Shown: piece by piece, positions 16,861 through 24,622 of the stretch
Layout of the letters: the number at the start of each line of letters is the position of its first letter
How positions within the stretch are numbered: the first letter of the stretch is position 1
NCBI RefSeq assembly: GCF_900608595.1
Contig: NZ_UWYY01000001.1
Span: 186,001-250,000 of the forward strand
DNA length: 64,000 nt
Direction of reading: 5' to 3'
DNA from: Promicromonospora panici
GTDB lineage: Bacteria; Actinomycetota; Actinomycetes; Actinomycetales; Cellulomonadaceae
Notes under the pieces: model-generated
Database searches by the model: none
Told to the model about the DNA's origin: nothing
The model's input: the letters and a program-made list of their open reading frames with translations, nothing else
Made by a program: the position numbers and the translations under genes

Positions 16861-18078
16861 TCAGGCCCCGTCCACCCGCCGCTCGATCCGCGCGACGGCC
16901 ACGCCCACGCCGTCCTCCTCCCGCACCCGGGCAGCCGTCTCGCGGGCCGCACCGGCGGCGGACGCCGCGTCGTCGAGCGCCGTCGCCAGCCGGTCGGCGG
17001 TGAGCCGCCCGGCCAGCGGCGCTGCTCCGATCCCGATCTCCTGCACGCGCCGCGCCCAGAACGGCTGGTCCCCCAGGAACGGCTTGATCACCTGCGGAAC
17101 CCCGGCCCGCAGGGCGGCTGCGACCGTGCCGACGCCGCCGTGGTGCACCGCGACGGAGGTGCGCGGCAGCAGCCAGTCGTGCGGCGCCTGGTCGAGCACG
17201 TGGACGGTCTCCGGCACGTCAGACGGCCGGAGCGCGCCCCAGCCCGTCGCCAGCACGGCACGCCGGCCGGACCGGTGCAGCCCGTCGAGCACCGTCCGCG
17301 TGAAGGCGTCCGGATCCTTGGCCAGCATGCTGCCGAAGCCGACGTAGACGGGCGGCTCACCGGCGTCCAGGAACCGGGCCAGCGCGTCGGGCGGCGTCCA
17401 GCGGTCGTGCGACGCGCCGCTCCAGAAGCCGATCGGCGCCAGCTCCGCGGGCCAGTCGTCCGGCGCGGGCAGCAGGTGCGGGCTCCACGCGTGCAGGATG
17501 CCGTCGCGCGCGACCCGGTTGACGAGGCCCGACGTCGGGCCCGTGAGGCCGAGCGCCTCGGACCGCCAGGTGCGCACCATGCGCCGGTACGGCGCCTCGA
17601 CGGCACCCGCGAGCCGCCAGCTCGCCCGGTTGAGGAACCGGGGTAGCCGGACCGGGCTGAGCGGGGAGGCGAACCGCGCCGTCGGGCTGAACAGCGGGAC
17701 AGGCAGGGCGGCGATCGACGGCACCCCCAGGCGGTCCGCCAGGTGGTGCGCGCCCAGAGACTTGGGGGCGTAGACGACGACGTCGGCGTCACTGTCCTGC
17801 AGCGTGGCCACGTCGTCCAGCCAGCGGCGCAGCAGCGGCAGCGCCGAGCGGGCCGCTGTAACGGACGCGCGCGTCCCCTTCCCCGCGACCTCCGCCTGGA
17901 GGGCGAAGATGCCGTCGTCGAGCGGTGCCACCGGAACCCCGCGGGCCGCGGCGTGCTCGGTGAGGCGTCGCGGGGCCGCCAGCAGCGGGTCGTGGCCCGT
18001 GCGAGCGAGCCCGGCGGCGAGCGCGGCGAACGGCTCGACGTCGCCCCGGCTGCCCATCGTGACCAGGAGAACCCTCAT
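16861..18078 (-). CDS. GT1-family glycosyltransferase (macrolide/UGT-like)
   Basis: 405 residues. N-terminal MRVLLVTMGSRGDVEPFAAL and the C-terminal nucleotide-sugar site VHHGGVGTVAAALRAGVPQV followed by FLGDQPFWA identify a GT-B enzyme like those glycosylating macrolides, sterols or other small hydrophobic acceptors. ATG 18078 overlaps the regulator stop (ATGA); GGGAGG just upstream is its ribosome site. Coupling to a GbsR/MarR regulator suggests response to a xenobiotic or toxic acceptor. That role is inferred; the acceptor is unknown. Confidence 0.88.
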   Translation of the reverse strand: MRVLLVTMGSRGDVEPFAALAAGLARTGHDPLLAAPRRLTEHAAARGVPVAPLDDGIFALQAEVAGKGTRASVTAARSALPLLRRWLDDVATLQDSDADVVVYAPKSLGAHHLADRLGVPSIAALPVPLFSPTARFASPLSPVRLPRFLNRASWRLAGAVEAPYRRMVRTWRSEALGLTGPTSGLVNRVARDGILHAWSPHLLPAPDDWPAELAPIGFWSGASHDRWTPPDALARFLDAGEPPVYVGFGSMLAKDPDAFTRTVLDGLHRSGRRAVLATGWGALRPSDVPETVHVLDQAPHDWLLPRTSVAVHHGGVGTVAAALRAGVPQVIKPFLGDQPFWARRVQEIGIGAAPLAGRLTADRLATALDDAASAAGAARETAARVREEDGVGVAVARIERRVDGA

Positions 18079-18521
18079 CGTGTGGCCTCCCACTCGTCCA
18101 GGAGGGCGGGGAACCGGTCCGCCATGAAGGCGTACATGTCGCGCATGTTCTCCAGCCGCTTGCGTCGGTGCGGGTCGTCCCCCACTGCGGCCAGCCCGTG
18201 GGCGGCGAGCTCCTGGAACGCGTCGAACTCGGCCATCTTCGCCCGGAACGCCCGGCCGAACACGTCCTCGGCGAGGCGATACCGGTCGCGGCGTTCACCC
18301 CGGCGCCGGAACCGCTCGACCATCCCCGCCTGTTCGAGCTGGCGCAGTGCCACGCTCATGCTGCTCTTGGCGACGGAGAGGTGTTCGCACAGGTCAGGGG
18401 CGTCCGCGCTGTCGTCGTCCGACGCGAGCAGGTGCCCGACGACGCGGCCGGCGGTGCGGCTCAGGCCGAGCCGCTCGTAGAACAGCCCGGCTTCCTCGGT
18501 GAAGTCTTCGATGGCGCTCAT
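18075..18521 (-). CDS. GbsR/MarR-family transcriptional regulator
   Basis: 148 residues. A winged HTH in the N-terminal two thirds (LSRTAGRVVGHLLAS; LSVAKSSMSVALRQLEQAGM; FRRRGERRDRYRL) with a helical dimerisation tail is typical of the GbsR-like branch of MarR proteins. It overlaps the glycosyltransferase start by four bases. ATG 18521 lacks a ribosome site and has TAGGCT six bases upstream (leaderless). An 18-bp palindrome immediately upstream of that -10 suggests autoregulation. Confidence 0.9.
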   Translation of the reverse strand: MSAIEDFTEEAGLFYERLGLSRTAGRVVGHLLASDDDSADAPDLCEHLSVAKSSMSVALRQLEQAGMVERFRRRGERRDRYRLAEDVFGRAFRAKMAEFDAFQELAAHGLAAVGDDPHRRKRLENMRDMYAFMADRFPALLDEWEATR

Positions 18522-18527
18522 GCGACC

Positions 18528-18533
18528 AGCCTA
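18528..18533 (-). promoter_or_regulatory. -10 element of a leaderless promoter (TAGGCT)
   Basis: Minus-strand TANNNT hexamer six bases from ATG 18521 of the GbsR/MarR gene. Confidence 0.5.
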
Positions 18534-18540
18534 TCGCGTT

Positions 18541-18558
18541 GTTCGGGACGTTCCGAAC
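18541..18558. promoter_or_regulatory. Candidate GbsR/MarR operator
   Basis: GTTCGGGACGTTCCGAAC is an 18-bp palindrome with one mismatched pair. It covers the region between the predicted -10 and -35 of the GbsR/MarR-glycosyltransferase operon, where a bound repressor would block transcription. Assigned by symmetry and position. Confidence 0.55.
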
Positions 18559-18646
18559 GAAAGAAACGAGACGCAAGCGGTCCGACATGCGAGACGTCCG
18601 TCCCAATCGTTGACATCGCGCGGTGCGGCCACGCAACATTGCGTCA

Positions 18647-18760
18647 GGTCATGAGCGCCAGCGCGAAGCCCCGGCTCGCTGGCCGGCAACCCTCCCTCCG
18701 CGGTGGGGTGCCCCGGGTGACGACCTGGCCGCGTGCAGCCGCACGTGGCAAGCGCGGGGG
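18647..18760 (+). ncRNA. SAM-IV riboswitch
   Basis: Matches the actinobacterial SAM-IV aptamer as I recall it from Mycobacterium: GGTCATGAGCGCCAGC (18647-18662), a P3-like arm, GCAACCCTCC (18686-18695), GGTGGGGTGCCCCGGGTGA (18702-18720), P1 closing GACC (18722-18725), a hairpin at 18728-18749 and the conserved 3' tail AAGCGCGGG. A small GGGGG/CCCCC hairpin (18756-18770) may be the expression platform before the GGAGG site at 18782. SAM binding would be expected to lower expression of the downstream PLP enzyme. Confidence 0.92.
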
Positions 18761-18791
18761 AACCTCCCCCAGGACTGTGCTGGAGGACGCC

Positions 18792-20207
18792 ATGTCTGCA
18801 ACCCTCACCCGCGACGCCACGGTGGCCGACGTCGCACCGCTGCGCCCCGTCGTCGGCGGCGCGACGCTCGTCCCGCTCGTGGACGGCACCCGGGTCCCGT
18901 ACGCCAACCTCGACGTCGCGGCGTCGGCCCCGGCGCTGCAGGCCGTCGCCGACCGGGTCACCCAGGTGCTGCCCCTGTACGCGAGCGTGCACCGCGGTGC
19001 GGGGTACCTCTCCCAGGTGAGCACGGCCCTCTACGAGACCGCCCGCCGCACCATCGGCGCGTTCGTGGGCGCCCGCGAGGACGACGTGACGATCGTCACG
19101 CGGAACACCACCGACTCCCTGAACCTGCTGGCCGGCTGCGTCCCGGCGCAGGCCGACGGCGAGCCGGGCCGGGTGCTCGTGCTCGACGTCGAGCACCACG
19201 CGAACCTGCTGCCGTGGCAGCGCGACACCGACGCGACGGTGCTGACCGGCGGTGGCACCGTGGCCGAGACGCTCGCCCAGATCCGCGAGGAGCTGGCCGA
19301 CGCCGCCGCGACCCGGCCGTTCGCGCTCCTCGCCCTCACCGGCGCCTCCAACGTGACGGGCGAGTCGCTCCCGGTCGACAGGATCGTCGAGATCGCCCAC
19401 GAGTTCGGTGCGCGGGTGGTCCTCGACGGCGCCCAGCTCGTGCCACACCGCCGCATCTCGCTGGAGTCGACAGGCGTCGACTACCTGGCCTTCTCCGGGC
19501 ACAAGACCTACGCCCCGTTCGGTGCGGGTGCCCTGGTGGGCCGCCGCGACTGGCTCGATGCCGGCACGCCGTACCTGGCCGGCGGCGGTGCCGTGCGCCG
19601 CGTGCGGGTGGCGGGCACCGACTGGCACGAGGGCCCCGCCCGGCACGAGGCCGGCTCGCCCAACGTGATCGGCGCCGTCGCCCTGGCGGCCGCGTGCGAG
19701 GAGCTCGCCGCGCTCGACCCCGCCGAGGTCGCGGCCCACGAGAACGCGCTGCGCCGCCGCCTCGTGGCCGGGCTCGAGGCGATCGACCGGGTCGAGGTCG
19801 TGCGGGTCTGGGCCGACGCCGTCGACCCCGTGGGCGTCGTGACCTTCACCGTGACCGGCTACGACCCCGGCCTCGTGGCCGCCTACCTGTCCGCCGAGCA
19901 CGGCATCGGAGTCCGGGACGGCCGCTTCTGCGCGCACCCGCTGCTCGGCCGCCTCGGGTTCGACGCCGGGGCGGTGCGCGCCTCGGTCGGTGTCGGCACC
20001 GCGGGCGAAGAGGTCGAGCGGCTCGTCGCCGCCGTCGGCCGGCTGGTCGCGGAGGGCCCGCAGGCCGGGTACGACGTCGTCGACGGACTCTGGGTGGTGA
20101 CCGACGACCCGCGCCCGGTCCCCGAGGGCTCCGGCCTCGCGGGCCTGCTGGCGACCGCCGCTCTCGGCTTCGACGAGGCCTTCGGCTGCCTCCCGGACGA
20201 GGCCTGA
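18792..20207 (+). CDS. Class V aminotransferase, cysteine-desulfurase-like, SAM-IV controlled
   Basis: 471 residues. Fold type I PLP enzyme of the NifS/SufS/Csd group: PLP lysine Lys238 in FSGHKTYAPFGAG, the DGAQLVPHR cofactor strand, EHHANLLPWQ and a cysteine in RDGRFCAHPLL where SufS-type enzymes hold the persulfide cysteine. It has an N-terminal extension of about 35 residues and a C-terminal tail of about 60. No suf genes are adjacent, and the SAM-IV leader suggests a role in sulfur amino acid metabolism rather than Fe-S assembly. ATG 18792 follows GGAGG by five bases. The exact substrate is open. Confidence 0.88.
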   Translation: MSATLTRDATVADVAPLRPVVGGATLVPLVDGTRVPYANLDVAASAPALQAVADRVTQVLPLYASVHRGAGYLSQVSTALYETARRTIGAFVGAREDDVTIVTRNTTDSLNLLAGCVPAQADGEPGRVLVLDVEHHANLLPWQRDTDATVLTGGGTVAETLAQIREELADAAATRPFALLALTGASNVTGESLPVDRIVEIAHEFGARVVLDGAQLVPHRRISLESTGVDYLAFSGHKTYAPFGAGALVGRRDWLDAGTPYLAGGGAVRRVRVAGTDWHEGPARHEAGSPNVIGAVALAAACEELAALDPAEVAAHENALRRRLVAGLEAIDRVEVVRVWADAVDPVGVVTFTVTGYDPGLVAAYLSAEHGIGVRDGRFCAHPLLGRLGFDAGAVRASVGVGTAGEEVERLVAAVGRLVAEGPQAGYDVVDGLWVVTDDPRPVPEGSGLAGLLATAALGFDEAFGCLPDEA

Positions 20208-20212
20208 CGCGT

Positions 20213-20252
20213 GTCAGACGTGCAGGTCACCAGAGTGACCTGCACGTCTGAC
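20213..20252. terminator. 17-bp perfect hairpin between convergent genes
   Basis: Arms 20213-20229 and 20236-20252 pair perfectly around a 6-nt loop. It follows the PLP enzyme and faces the membrane-protein gene at 20261. The arm sequence (GTCAGACG...AGGTCA) recurs in the hairpin after the GH16 gene at 42434. Confidence 0.8.
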
Positions 20253-20260
20253 TGCTGGTG

Positions 20261-20857
20261 TCAGAATGCGAGGGCCACGCAGATGGCGCCCGCCGTCACG
20301 TCGAGCCCGATGCACCACAGCGCCAGCGAGCGGTTGACCACCACGTCGCGGCGGTAGTGCACCAGGTCCCACGCGGCGTGCGCGGCCAGGGCGAGCCCCG
20401 CGAGGACGAGCCCCAGCTGCGGATCGAGGTACAGGGCCACGGCCGCCACCCCGAAGTAGCCGATCATGGCGGCGGTCTGCGGCCAGGTCGCCGCGCGCCC
20501 GCGCGCCAGCCCCACGCCGGCGAGCACGACGCCCACCAGGGCGAACGGGATCCAGCGCGGCAGGTCGCCGAGCTCGGACACGACCGGGATCGCGGACGCC
20601 GGGATCACGGCCACCCATCCTGCCCACCGCACGCCGGTCACCGCGGCGGCCAGGTAGCAGAGCGCCGCTACGCCGACGATGGTGGCCGGTTCCTCGGCCG
20701 TCGCCCCCTGCCAGGTGCCGCCCGTGGCCGCCGTCGTGCCGACCAGGAGCCCGAAGCCCGCGATCGCCCCGACCACGATCCACGCGGTATTGGTGGGCCA
20801 GGTCCCGGTCCAGCGGCTCGGCCGAGCCCGAGCGGCGGTCTCGAATGCCTCCGTCAT
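20261..20857 (-). CDS. Membrane protein behind a CsoR-like operator
   Basis: 198 residues. A cytoplasmic N-terminus is followed by about six helices (TAWIVVGAIAGFGLLVG, ATIVGVAALCYLAAAVTG, IPFALVGVVLAGVGLA, AAMIGYFGVAAVALYL, LVLAGLALAAHAAWDLV, LALWCIGLDVTAGAICVALA). The HAAWDLVHY and a late Cys/Asp could be functional. ATG 20857 follows GGGGAACGG. A copper/persulfide-type operator lies 32 bases upstream, so metal- or sulfur-responsive expression is suggested. I do not recognise a named family. Confidence 0.75.
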   Translation of the reverse strand: MTEAFETAARARPSRWTGTWPTNTAWIVVGAIAGFGLLVGTTAATGGTWQGATAEEPATIVGVAALCYLAAAVTGVRWAGWVAVIPASAIPVVSELGDLPRWIPFALVGVVLAGVGLARGRAATWPQTAAMIGYFGVAAVALYLDPQLGLVLAGLALAAHAAWDLVHYRRDVVVNRSLALWCIGLDVTAGAICVALAF

Positions 20858-20888
20858 GGTTCCGTTCCCCTCGTCCCGAGTGCGAGTT

Positions 20889-20907
20889 GATACCCCCATT
20901 GGGTATC
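20889..20907. promoter_or_regulatory. CsoR/CstR-type operator candidate
   Basis: GATACCCCCATTGGGTATC: 7-bp arms GATACCC/GGGTATC around 5 bp. CsoR-family repressors bind TACCC...GGGTA palindromes of this shape. It lies 32 bp upstream of the membrane-protein start at 20857. No csoR gene is in the window. Confidence 0.5.
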
Positions 20908-20957
20908 CAAGCACCGGCGCGCATGGAGCGGTACCATTTTCGGCCACCGCCGAACCC

Positions 20958-20972
20958 ACGTGTCTGACACGT
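20958..20972. repeat. 15-bp perfect palindrome at the amidase 3' end
   Basis: ACGTGTCTGACACGT, symmetric around the central T, touching the amidase stop (TGA, 20972-20974). It shares TCTGAC/GTCAGA with the hairpins at 20213 and 42434. May be a short terminator or operator for the gene at 20857. Confidence 0.45.
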
Positions 20973-22474
20973 CAGAGGGGGAAGGCGTGCGGGCGCGGGA
21001 GCGCCGCCTCCAGCTGCGCGGCCAGTGCCAGCAGCGTGAGCTCGCCGCCCGGCCGCCCGATGATCTGGACACCCATCGGCAGGCCGGCGGGCGCGTCGGC
21101 GGTGGGCTCGGTCCAGTGCGTCGGCACCGTGATCGCGGGCAGCCCGGCGACGTTCAGCATCGACGTGAACGGCGTGTACTGGCACTGCTGCTCGAAGTTT
21201 CGTTCCGGGTCCTCGGCGTCGTACCAGCCGATGGGTCGAGGGGTGAGCGCGAGGGCCGGCGTGACGACGGCGTCGTGCGCGCTGACCTGCGCGACCAGCG
21301 ACCGCTCGTAAGCGGTGAGCGTGCGCACCGCCTCCGCGAGCTGTCGCGCGGGCAGTTCCCGGCCCCGCCGGATCAGCCACCGTGTCAGGGGCTCCAGCTT
21401 GCCGAGCGTCTCCGCGTCGTCGATGGGCACCGCCGACGCGCCGCCCATCCACAGGCTTCGGAATGCCGGTGCGTACTCTGGCGCCTCGGCCAGTACCGTC
21501 TCGTCGACCTCGTGCCCGAGCCCGGCCAGGGCCCGCACCCCCGCGTCCAGCGCCGCCCGCGCCTCCGGCGACACGGTGATGGCGTAGTACCCGTCCCACG
21601 CCGATGAGGTGGTCACCCCGATCCGTGCCACCCGGTCGGCGCGCCCGGGCTCCCCACTTCCCGGCGCGGGCAGCGTCGCGCGCTGAGCGGCGGCCAGGTA
21701 CGCGCCCGCCGCGTACGACGGCGCACGCAGCGTGTACGGGTGCGCGACGCCGCCCCCGGCGTCCCGCGCGAGCATCGCCTCCAGCAGGAGGGCGGCGTCG
21801 GCGACAGTGCGTGCGATCGGCCCGCTGACGACCAGCCCGCCCAGCGAGTCGACGCCGCTGCCCGCGGGCAGCAGCCCGCGCGTCGGCTTGAGGCCGACGA
21901 CGCCGCAGGCGGCCGCCGGGATGCGGATCGAGCCGCCGCCGTCGGACCCGGGCGCGAACGGGAGCATCCCGGCCGCCACCGCGGCCGCCGCGCCGCCGCT
22001 CGACCCGCCCGCACCGCGGGTCAGGTCCCACGGGGTGCGCGCCGGCGGGGCGCCGACGGGCTCGGTGTAGGCGGGAAAGCCGAGCTCGGGCGCCGCGGTC
22101 TTGCCGAGGCTGACGATCCCGGCGGCGTCGAGCACCTGGACGATCTCGTCGCTCTCCTCGGCCGGCGGCATGCCCGCGAACGCGCGCGACCCGAAGCCCG
22201 TCGGAACCCCCGCGCGGTTCCACAGGTCCTTGTCGCCGGTGGGCATGCCCCACAGGCTGCCCGGTGCCGGGGCCAAGTCCCCGGCCGGCGGCTTCCCGAG
22301 ACTCGCCGCCCGCTCCCGGGCGAGCTCCGGGGTCACGGTGGCGAAGGCGCCGACGTCGGGGTCGAGCCGCTCCACCCGGTCGAGGAAGTACTCGGTGACC
22401 TCGGCGGGCGTGAGCTCGCCGGCGGCAAGGAGGTCGCGGAGCTCGACGGCGGTCCGCTCATGCAGGGGATCCAT
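20972..22474 (-). CDS. Amidase-signature-family amidase
   Basis: 500 residues, usual length. The Ser-cisSer-Lys triad is complete: Lys82 in PTGDKD, Ser158 in GAGGSSGGAAA and Ser182 in GSDGGGSIRIP. It hydrolyses an amide bond; the substrate is not predictable. It is not a GatA in context, as no gatB or gatC is nearby. ATG 22474 has TAACCT six bases upstream and no ribosome site, so it is probably leaderless. Monocistronic on the minus strand, ending near a palindrome. Confidence 0.92.
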   Translation of the reverse strand: MDPLHERTAVELRDLLAAGELTPAEVTEYFLDRVERLDPDVGAFATVTPELARERAASLGKPPAGDLAPAPGSLWGMPTGDKDLWNRAGVPTGFGSRAFAGMPPAEESDEIVQVLDAAGIVSLGKTAAPELGFPAYTEPVGAPPARTPWDLTRGAGGSSGGAAAAVAAGMLPFAPGSDGGGSIRIPAAACGVVGLKPTRGLLPAGSGVDSLGGLVVSGPIARTVADAALLLEAMLARDAGGGVAHPYTLRAPSYAAGAYLAAAQRATLPAPGSGEPGRADRVARIGVTTSSAWDGYYAITVSPEARAALDAGVRALAGLGHEVDETVLAEAPEYAPAFRSLWMGGASAVPIDDAETLGKLEPLTRWLIRRGRELPARQLAEAVRTLTAYERSLVAQVSAHDAVVTPALALTPRPIGWYDAEDPERNFEQQCQYTPFTSMLNVAGLPAITVPTHWTEPTADAPAGLPMGVQIIGRPGGELTLLALAAQLEAALPRPHAFPL

Positions 22475-22480
22475 CCGGTC

Positions 22481-22486
22481 AGGTTA
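22481..22486 (-). promoter_or_regulatory. -10 element of a leaderless promoter (TAACCT)
   Basis: Minus-strand TANNNT hexamer exactly six bases from ATG 22474 of the amidase. Confidence 0.5.
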
Positions 22487-22774
22487 TGCGCTCGTCGGCG
22501 GAGGGCCGGGCGGGCATCGACGTGCGGAGGAATGTCTGGCATGTCTCACCCGCTCTACGGGCGATTCAGCCAGATTCATGAACGTGACACGTCGCTCCCA
22601 GGAGGCTGACCTGCGCATATGTTCCGCTCAATGTCAAATGGTCTGCTGAGGCAGCAATTCCCGCCGCGCAGAATGCGCTTCTCCGGCATATGTTCAAGGA
22701 GTGCCGGCACCTTTACGGCACGCCACCGTGGCGTGCCAGAGGTGACAAGAAAGGTCTCGAAGGGGGAGAGAACT
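22487..22774 (+). other. Non-coding leader/promoter region of the MscS-like gene
   Basis: No convincing gene. It is noticeably less GC-rich than its surroundings, has two CATATG sequences (about 22617 and 22688) and a stem from GGCACGCCACCGTGGCGTGCC at about 22717-22737. A long 5' leader is possible; no known riboswitch was recognised. Confidence 0.4.
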
Positions 22775-23575
22775 ATGCCATTCCTCAATGCAGGTCTCGT
22801 TGTGCCGAACGCGGTCGACTGGCTGGAGCCGCTCACGAGCGCGCTCAGCGCGGTCGCGAGCTTCATCCCGAAGCTCCTCGTGTTCCTGGTCGTTTTCCTC
22901 ATCGGGTACTTCATCGCCAAGGCGATCGCCCGGTTCGTCGGGATGATCCTGACGCGGATCGGCTTCACCAGGGTTCTTGAGCGGGCCGGGGCCAACAGGC
23001 TCCTGGCGGGTTCGGGTATCGAGCCGATCTCACTGCTCACGAAGATCATCTACTACTTCATCCTGCTGATCACGCTCCAGCTCGCGCTGAGTGCGTTCGG
23101 GCCCACCAATCCGGTGAGCGCGATCGTCAACGACATCGTCGCCTGGCTCCCGAGCCTGGTCGTCGCGATCGTCATCGTGGTGATCGCGGGTGCCATCGCG
23201 AATGCGGTGAAGGACCTCATTCTCAACTCCATGGGCCGCGTTTCTTACGGCCCTCTTGTTGCGAAGGCCGTCTCGTTCTTGATCATCGCGCTGGGTGTCA
23301 TTGCCGCCGTGAACCAGATCGGTGTCGCCACGACGGTGACACTGCCCATCCTCGTGGCATTCCTGGCCACGCTGGCCGGCATTCTGATCGTCGGTGTCGG
23401 CGGTGCGCTCATCGGCCCCATGCGGCCGCGCGTCGAGGGTTTCCTCGGCACCCTGTCGTCGGGCGGTGGCGCCGCTGCCACGCCCGCCGCGGAGCCGGGC
23501 ACCACTCCGGAGGCGGCACCTGGCGCGGCTCCCGCGTCGGGTTCGTTCGCGCCCCCGCCGCCGCGCGACATCTGA
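22775..23575 (+). CDS. Small-conductance mechanosensitive channel-like membrane protein
   Basis: 266 residues with four to five helices: SFIPKLLVFLVVFLIGYFI, LLTKIIYYFILLITLQLALS, LPSLVVAIVIVVIAGAIANA, KAVSFLIIALGVIAAVNQIG and LPILVAFLATLAGILIVGVG. The pattern resembles the conserved TM-helix repeat proteins related to MscS, but the MscS beta domain is absent; an Ala/Pro-rich tail replaces it. A role in osmotic or membrane-tension response is inferred. GGGGGAGAG ahead of ATG 22775 is a strong ribosome site. Codon use is somewhat less GC3-rich than its neighbours. Confidence 0.78.
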   Translation: MPFLNAGLVVPNAVDWLEPLTSALSAVASFIPKLLVFLVVFLIGYFIAKAIARFVGMILTRIGFTRVLERAGANRLLAGSGIEPISLLTKIIYYFILLITLQLALSAFGPTNPVSAIVNDIVAWLPSLVVAIVIVVIAGAIANAVKDLILNSMGRVSYGPLVAKAVSFLIIALGVIAAVNQIGVATTVTLPILVAFLATLAGILIVGVGGALIGPMRPRVEGFLGTLSSGGGAAATPAAEPGTTPEAAPGAAPASGSFAPPPPRDI

Positions 23576-23599
23576 GCACCCGGCTGGCAGGTAGGTTCG

Positions 23600-23666
23600 C
23601 GAGGTAGAGCGCCTGTCCGGGTCTCCCTGACGACATCAGGGAGACCCGGACAGGCGCTCTACTCCG
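23600..23666. repeat. Hairpin of one direct and one inverted 16-bp unit
   Basis: CGAGGTAGAGCGCCTG (23600-23615) faces its inverted copy at 23651-23666. The core arms 23604-23630 and 23636-23662 pair perfectly over 27 bp around a 5-nt loop, and the symmetry extends weakly further out. It lies between convergent MscS-like and oxidoreductase genes; likely a bidirectional terminator. Confidence 0.85.
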
Positions 23667-23697
23667 CGAACCTGCGTACGGGCCCGAGCGGGTGCCG

Positions 23698-24594
23698 TCA
23701 GTCCTTGCTCAGCAGGTCCTGGGCCTCGCCCAGCACGCCGATGAACCGCTCGAGGTCGGGGTCGTCCTCCGTCGGCTGGAGCGCCACGGTGTCCGCGCCC
23801 GCCTTCCCGAACCGGCGCACACCGTCGGCCACAGCCTGCGCGTCGCCCCAAAGCGCGTAGGACGCCAGCGCCGCGTCGTCGGCCACGTCCGTGCCCCAGC
23901 CGGTGAGCTCCGCACGCAGCCGCGCGGCGGCGTCCGGGCCTGTTCCCGCGGAGACGTTCTGGATCACCGGGAACGGGTCGGCGGCGTCCCGGCCCGCGAC
24001 GGCCCTGCCCTCGGCGACCCGCTCCAGCGCGGCCGGGAGCCCGGGCAGGCCGACCGAACCCTCGAGCACCACGCCGTCGCCGACCTGGCCGGCGAGGCGC
24101 AGCGACTTCGGCCCCGTCGCGGCCACCGGCACTCGCACGGGCTCGGCCGGCGGCCAGTCCAGTGCGACATCGTCCAGGGACACGTACCTGCCCGACGTCG
24201 TCACCCGCTCGCCGGCGAGCAGCGCCCGCAGCGCGGTCGAGTACTCGCGCATGAGAGTCAGTGGCGACGCCGCCTTGACCCCCACCTGGGCCATCCACGA
24301 CTGCACACCGTGCCCGATGCCGGGTATGAGCCGGCCCGGGAACATCCCGTCGACCGTCGCGACCTCCATCGCGGTGAGCGCCACGTTCCGCAGGGGCGTC
24401 GGCATGACGCCGATCCCCACGCGGACCCGGTCCGTGGCGGACAGGATCGCGCTGGCGGCGGAGATCCCGCCCGTCTGGAAACAGTCCTCCCAGAGCCAGA
24501 TCTCCTCGATCCCCGCCGCCTCGACGGCGCGGGCGAGCGGGATGATGCGGGACGGCGGGGTCGAGGGGCGGATGATGCACGCCAGTGTGGTCAT
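23698..24594 (-). CDS. LLM-class (F420/FMN-dependent) oxidoreductase
   Basis: 298 residues. Luciferase-like TIM barrel of the F420-dependent type: IWLWEDCFQTGG, RVRVGIGVMPTPLRN, GRLIPGIGHGVQSWM and VPVAATGPKSLRLAGQVGDGVVLEG. Such enzymes use F420H2 or FMNH2 to reduce diverse substrates. Which cofactor is used here is inferred from motif style. ATG 24594 aligns with the first strand; GTG 24603 is nine bases upstream. The next gene upstream on the same strand encodes a regulator. Confidence 0.87.
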   Translation of the reverse strand: MTTLACIIRPSTPPSRIIPLARAVEAAGIEEIWLWEDCFQTGGISAASAILSATDRVRVGIGVMPTPLRNVALTAMEVATVDGMFPGRLIPGIGHGVQSWMAQVGVKAASPLTLMREYSTALRALLAGERVTTSGRYVSLDDVALDWPPAEPVRVPVAATGPKSLRLAGQVGDGVVLEGSVGLPGLPAALERVAEGRAVAGRDAADPFPVIQNVSAGTGPDAAARLRAELTGWGTDVADDAALASYALWGDAQAVADGVRRFGKAGADTVALQPTEDDPDLERFIGVLGEAQDLLSKD

Positions 24595-24622
24595 GGCCCA
24601 CACGCTGTCATGGAGCGAGCGG

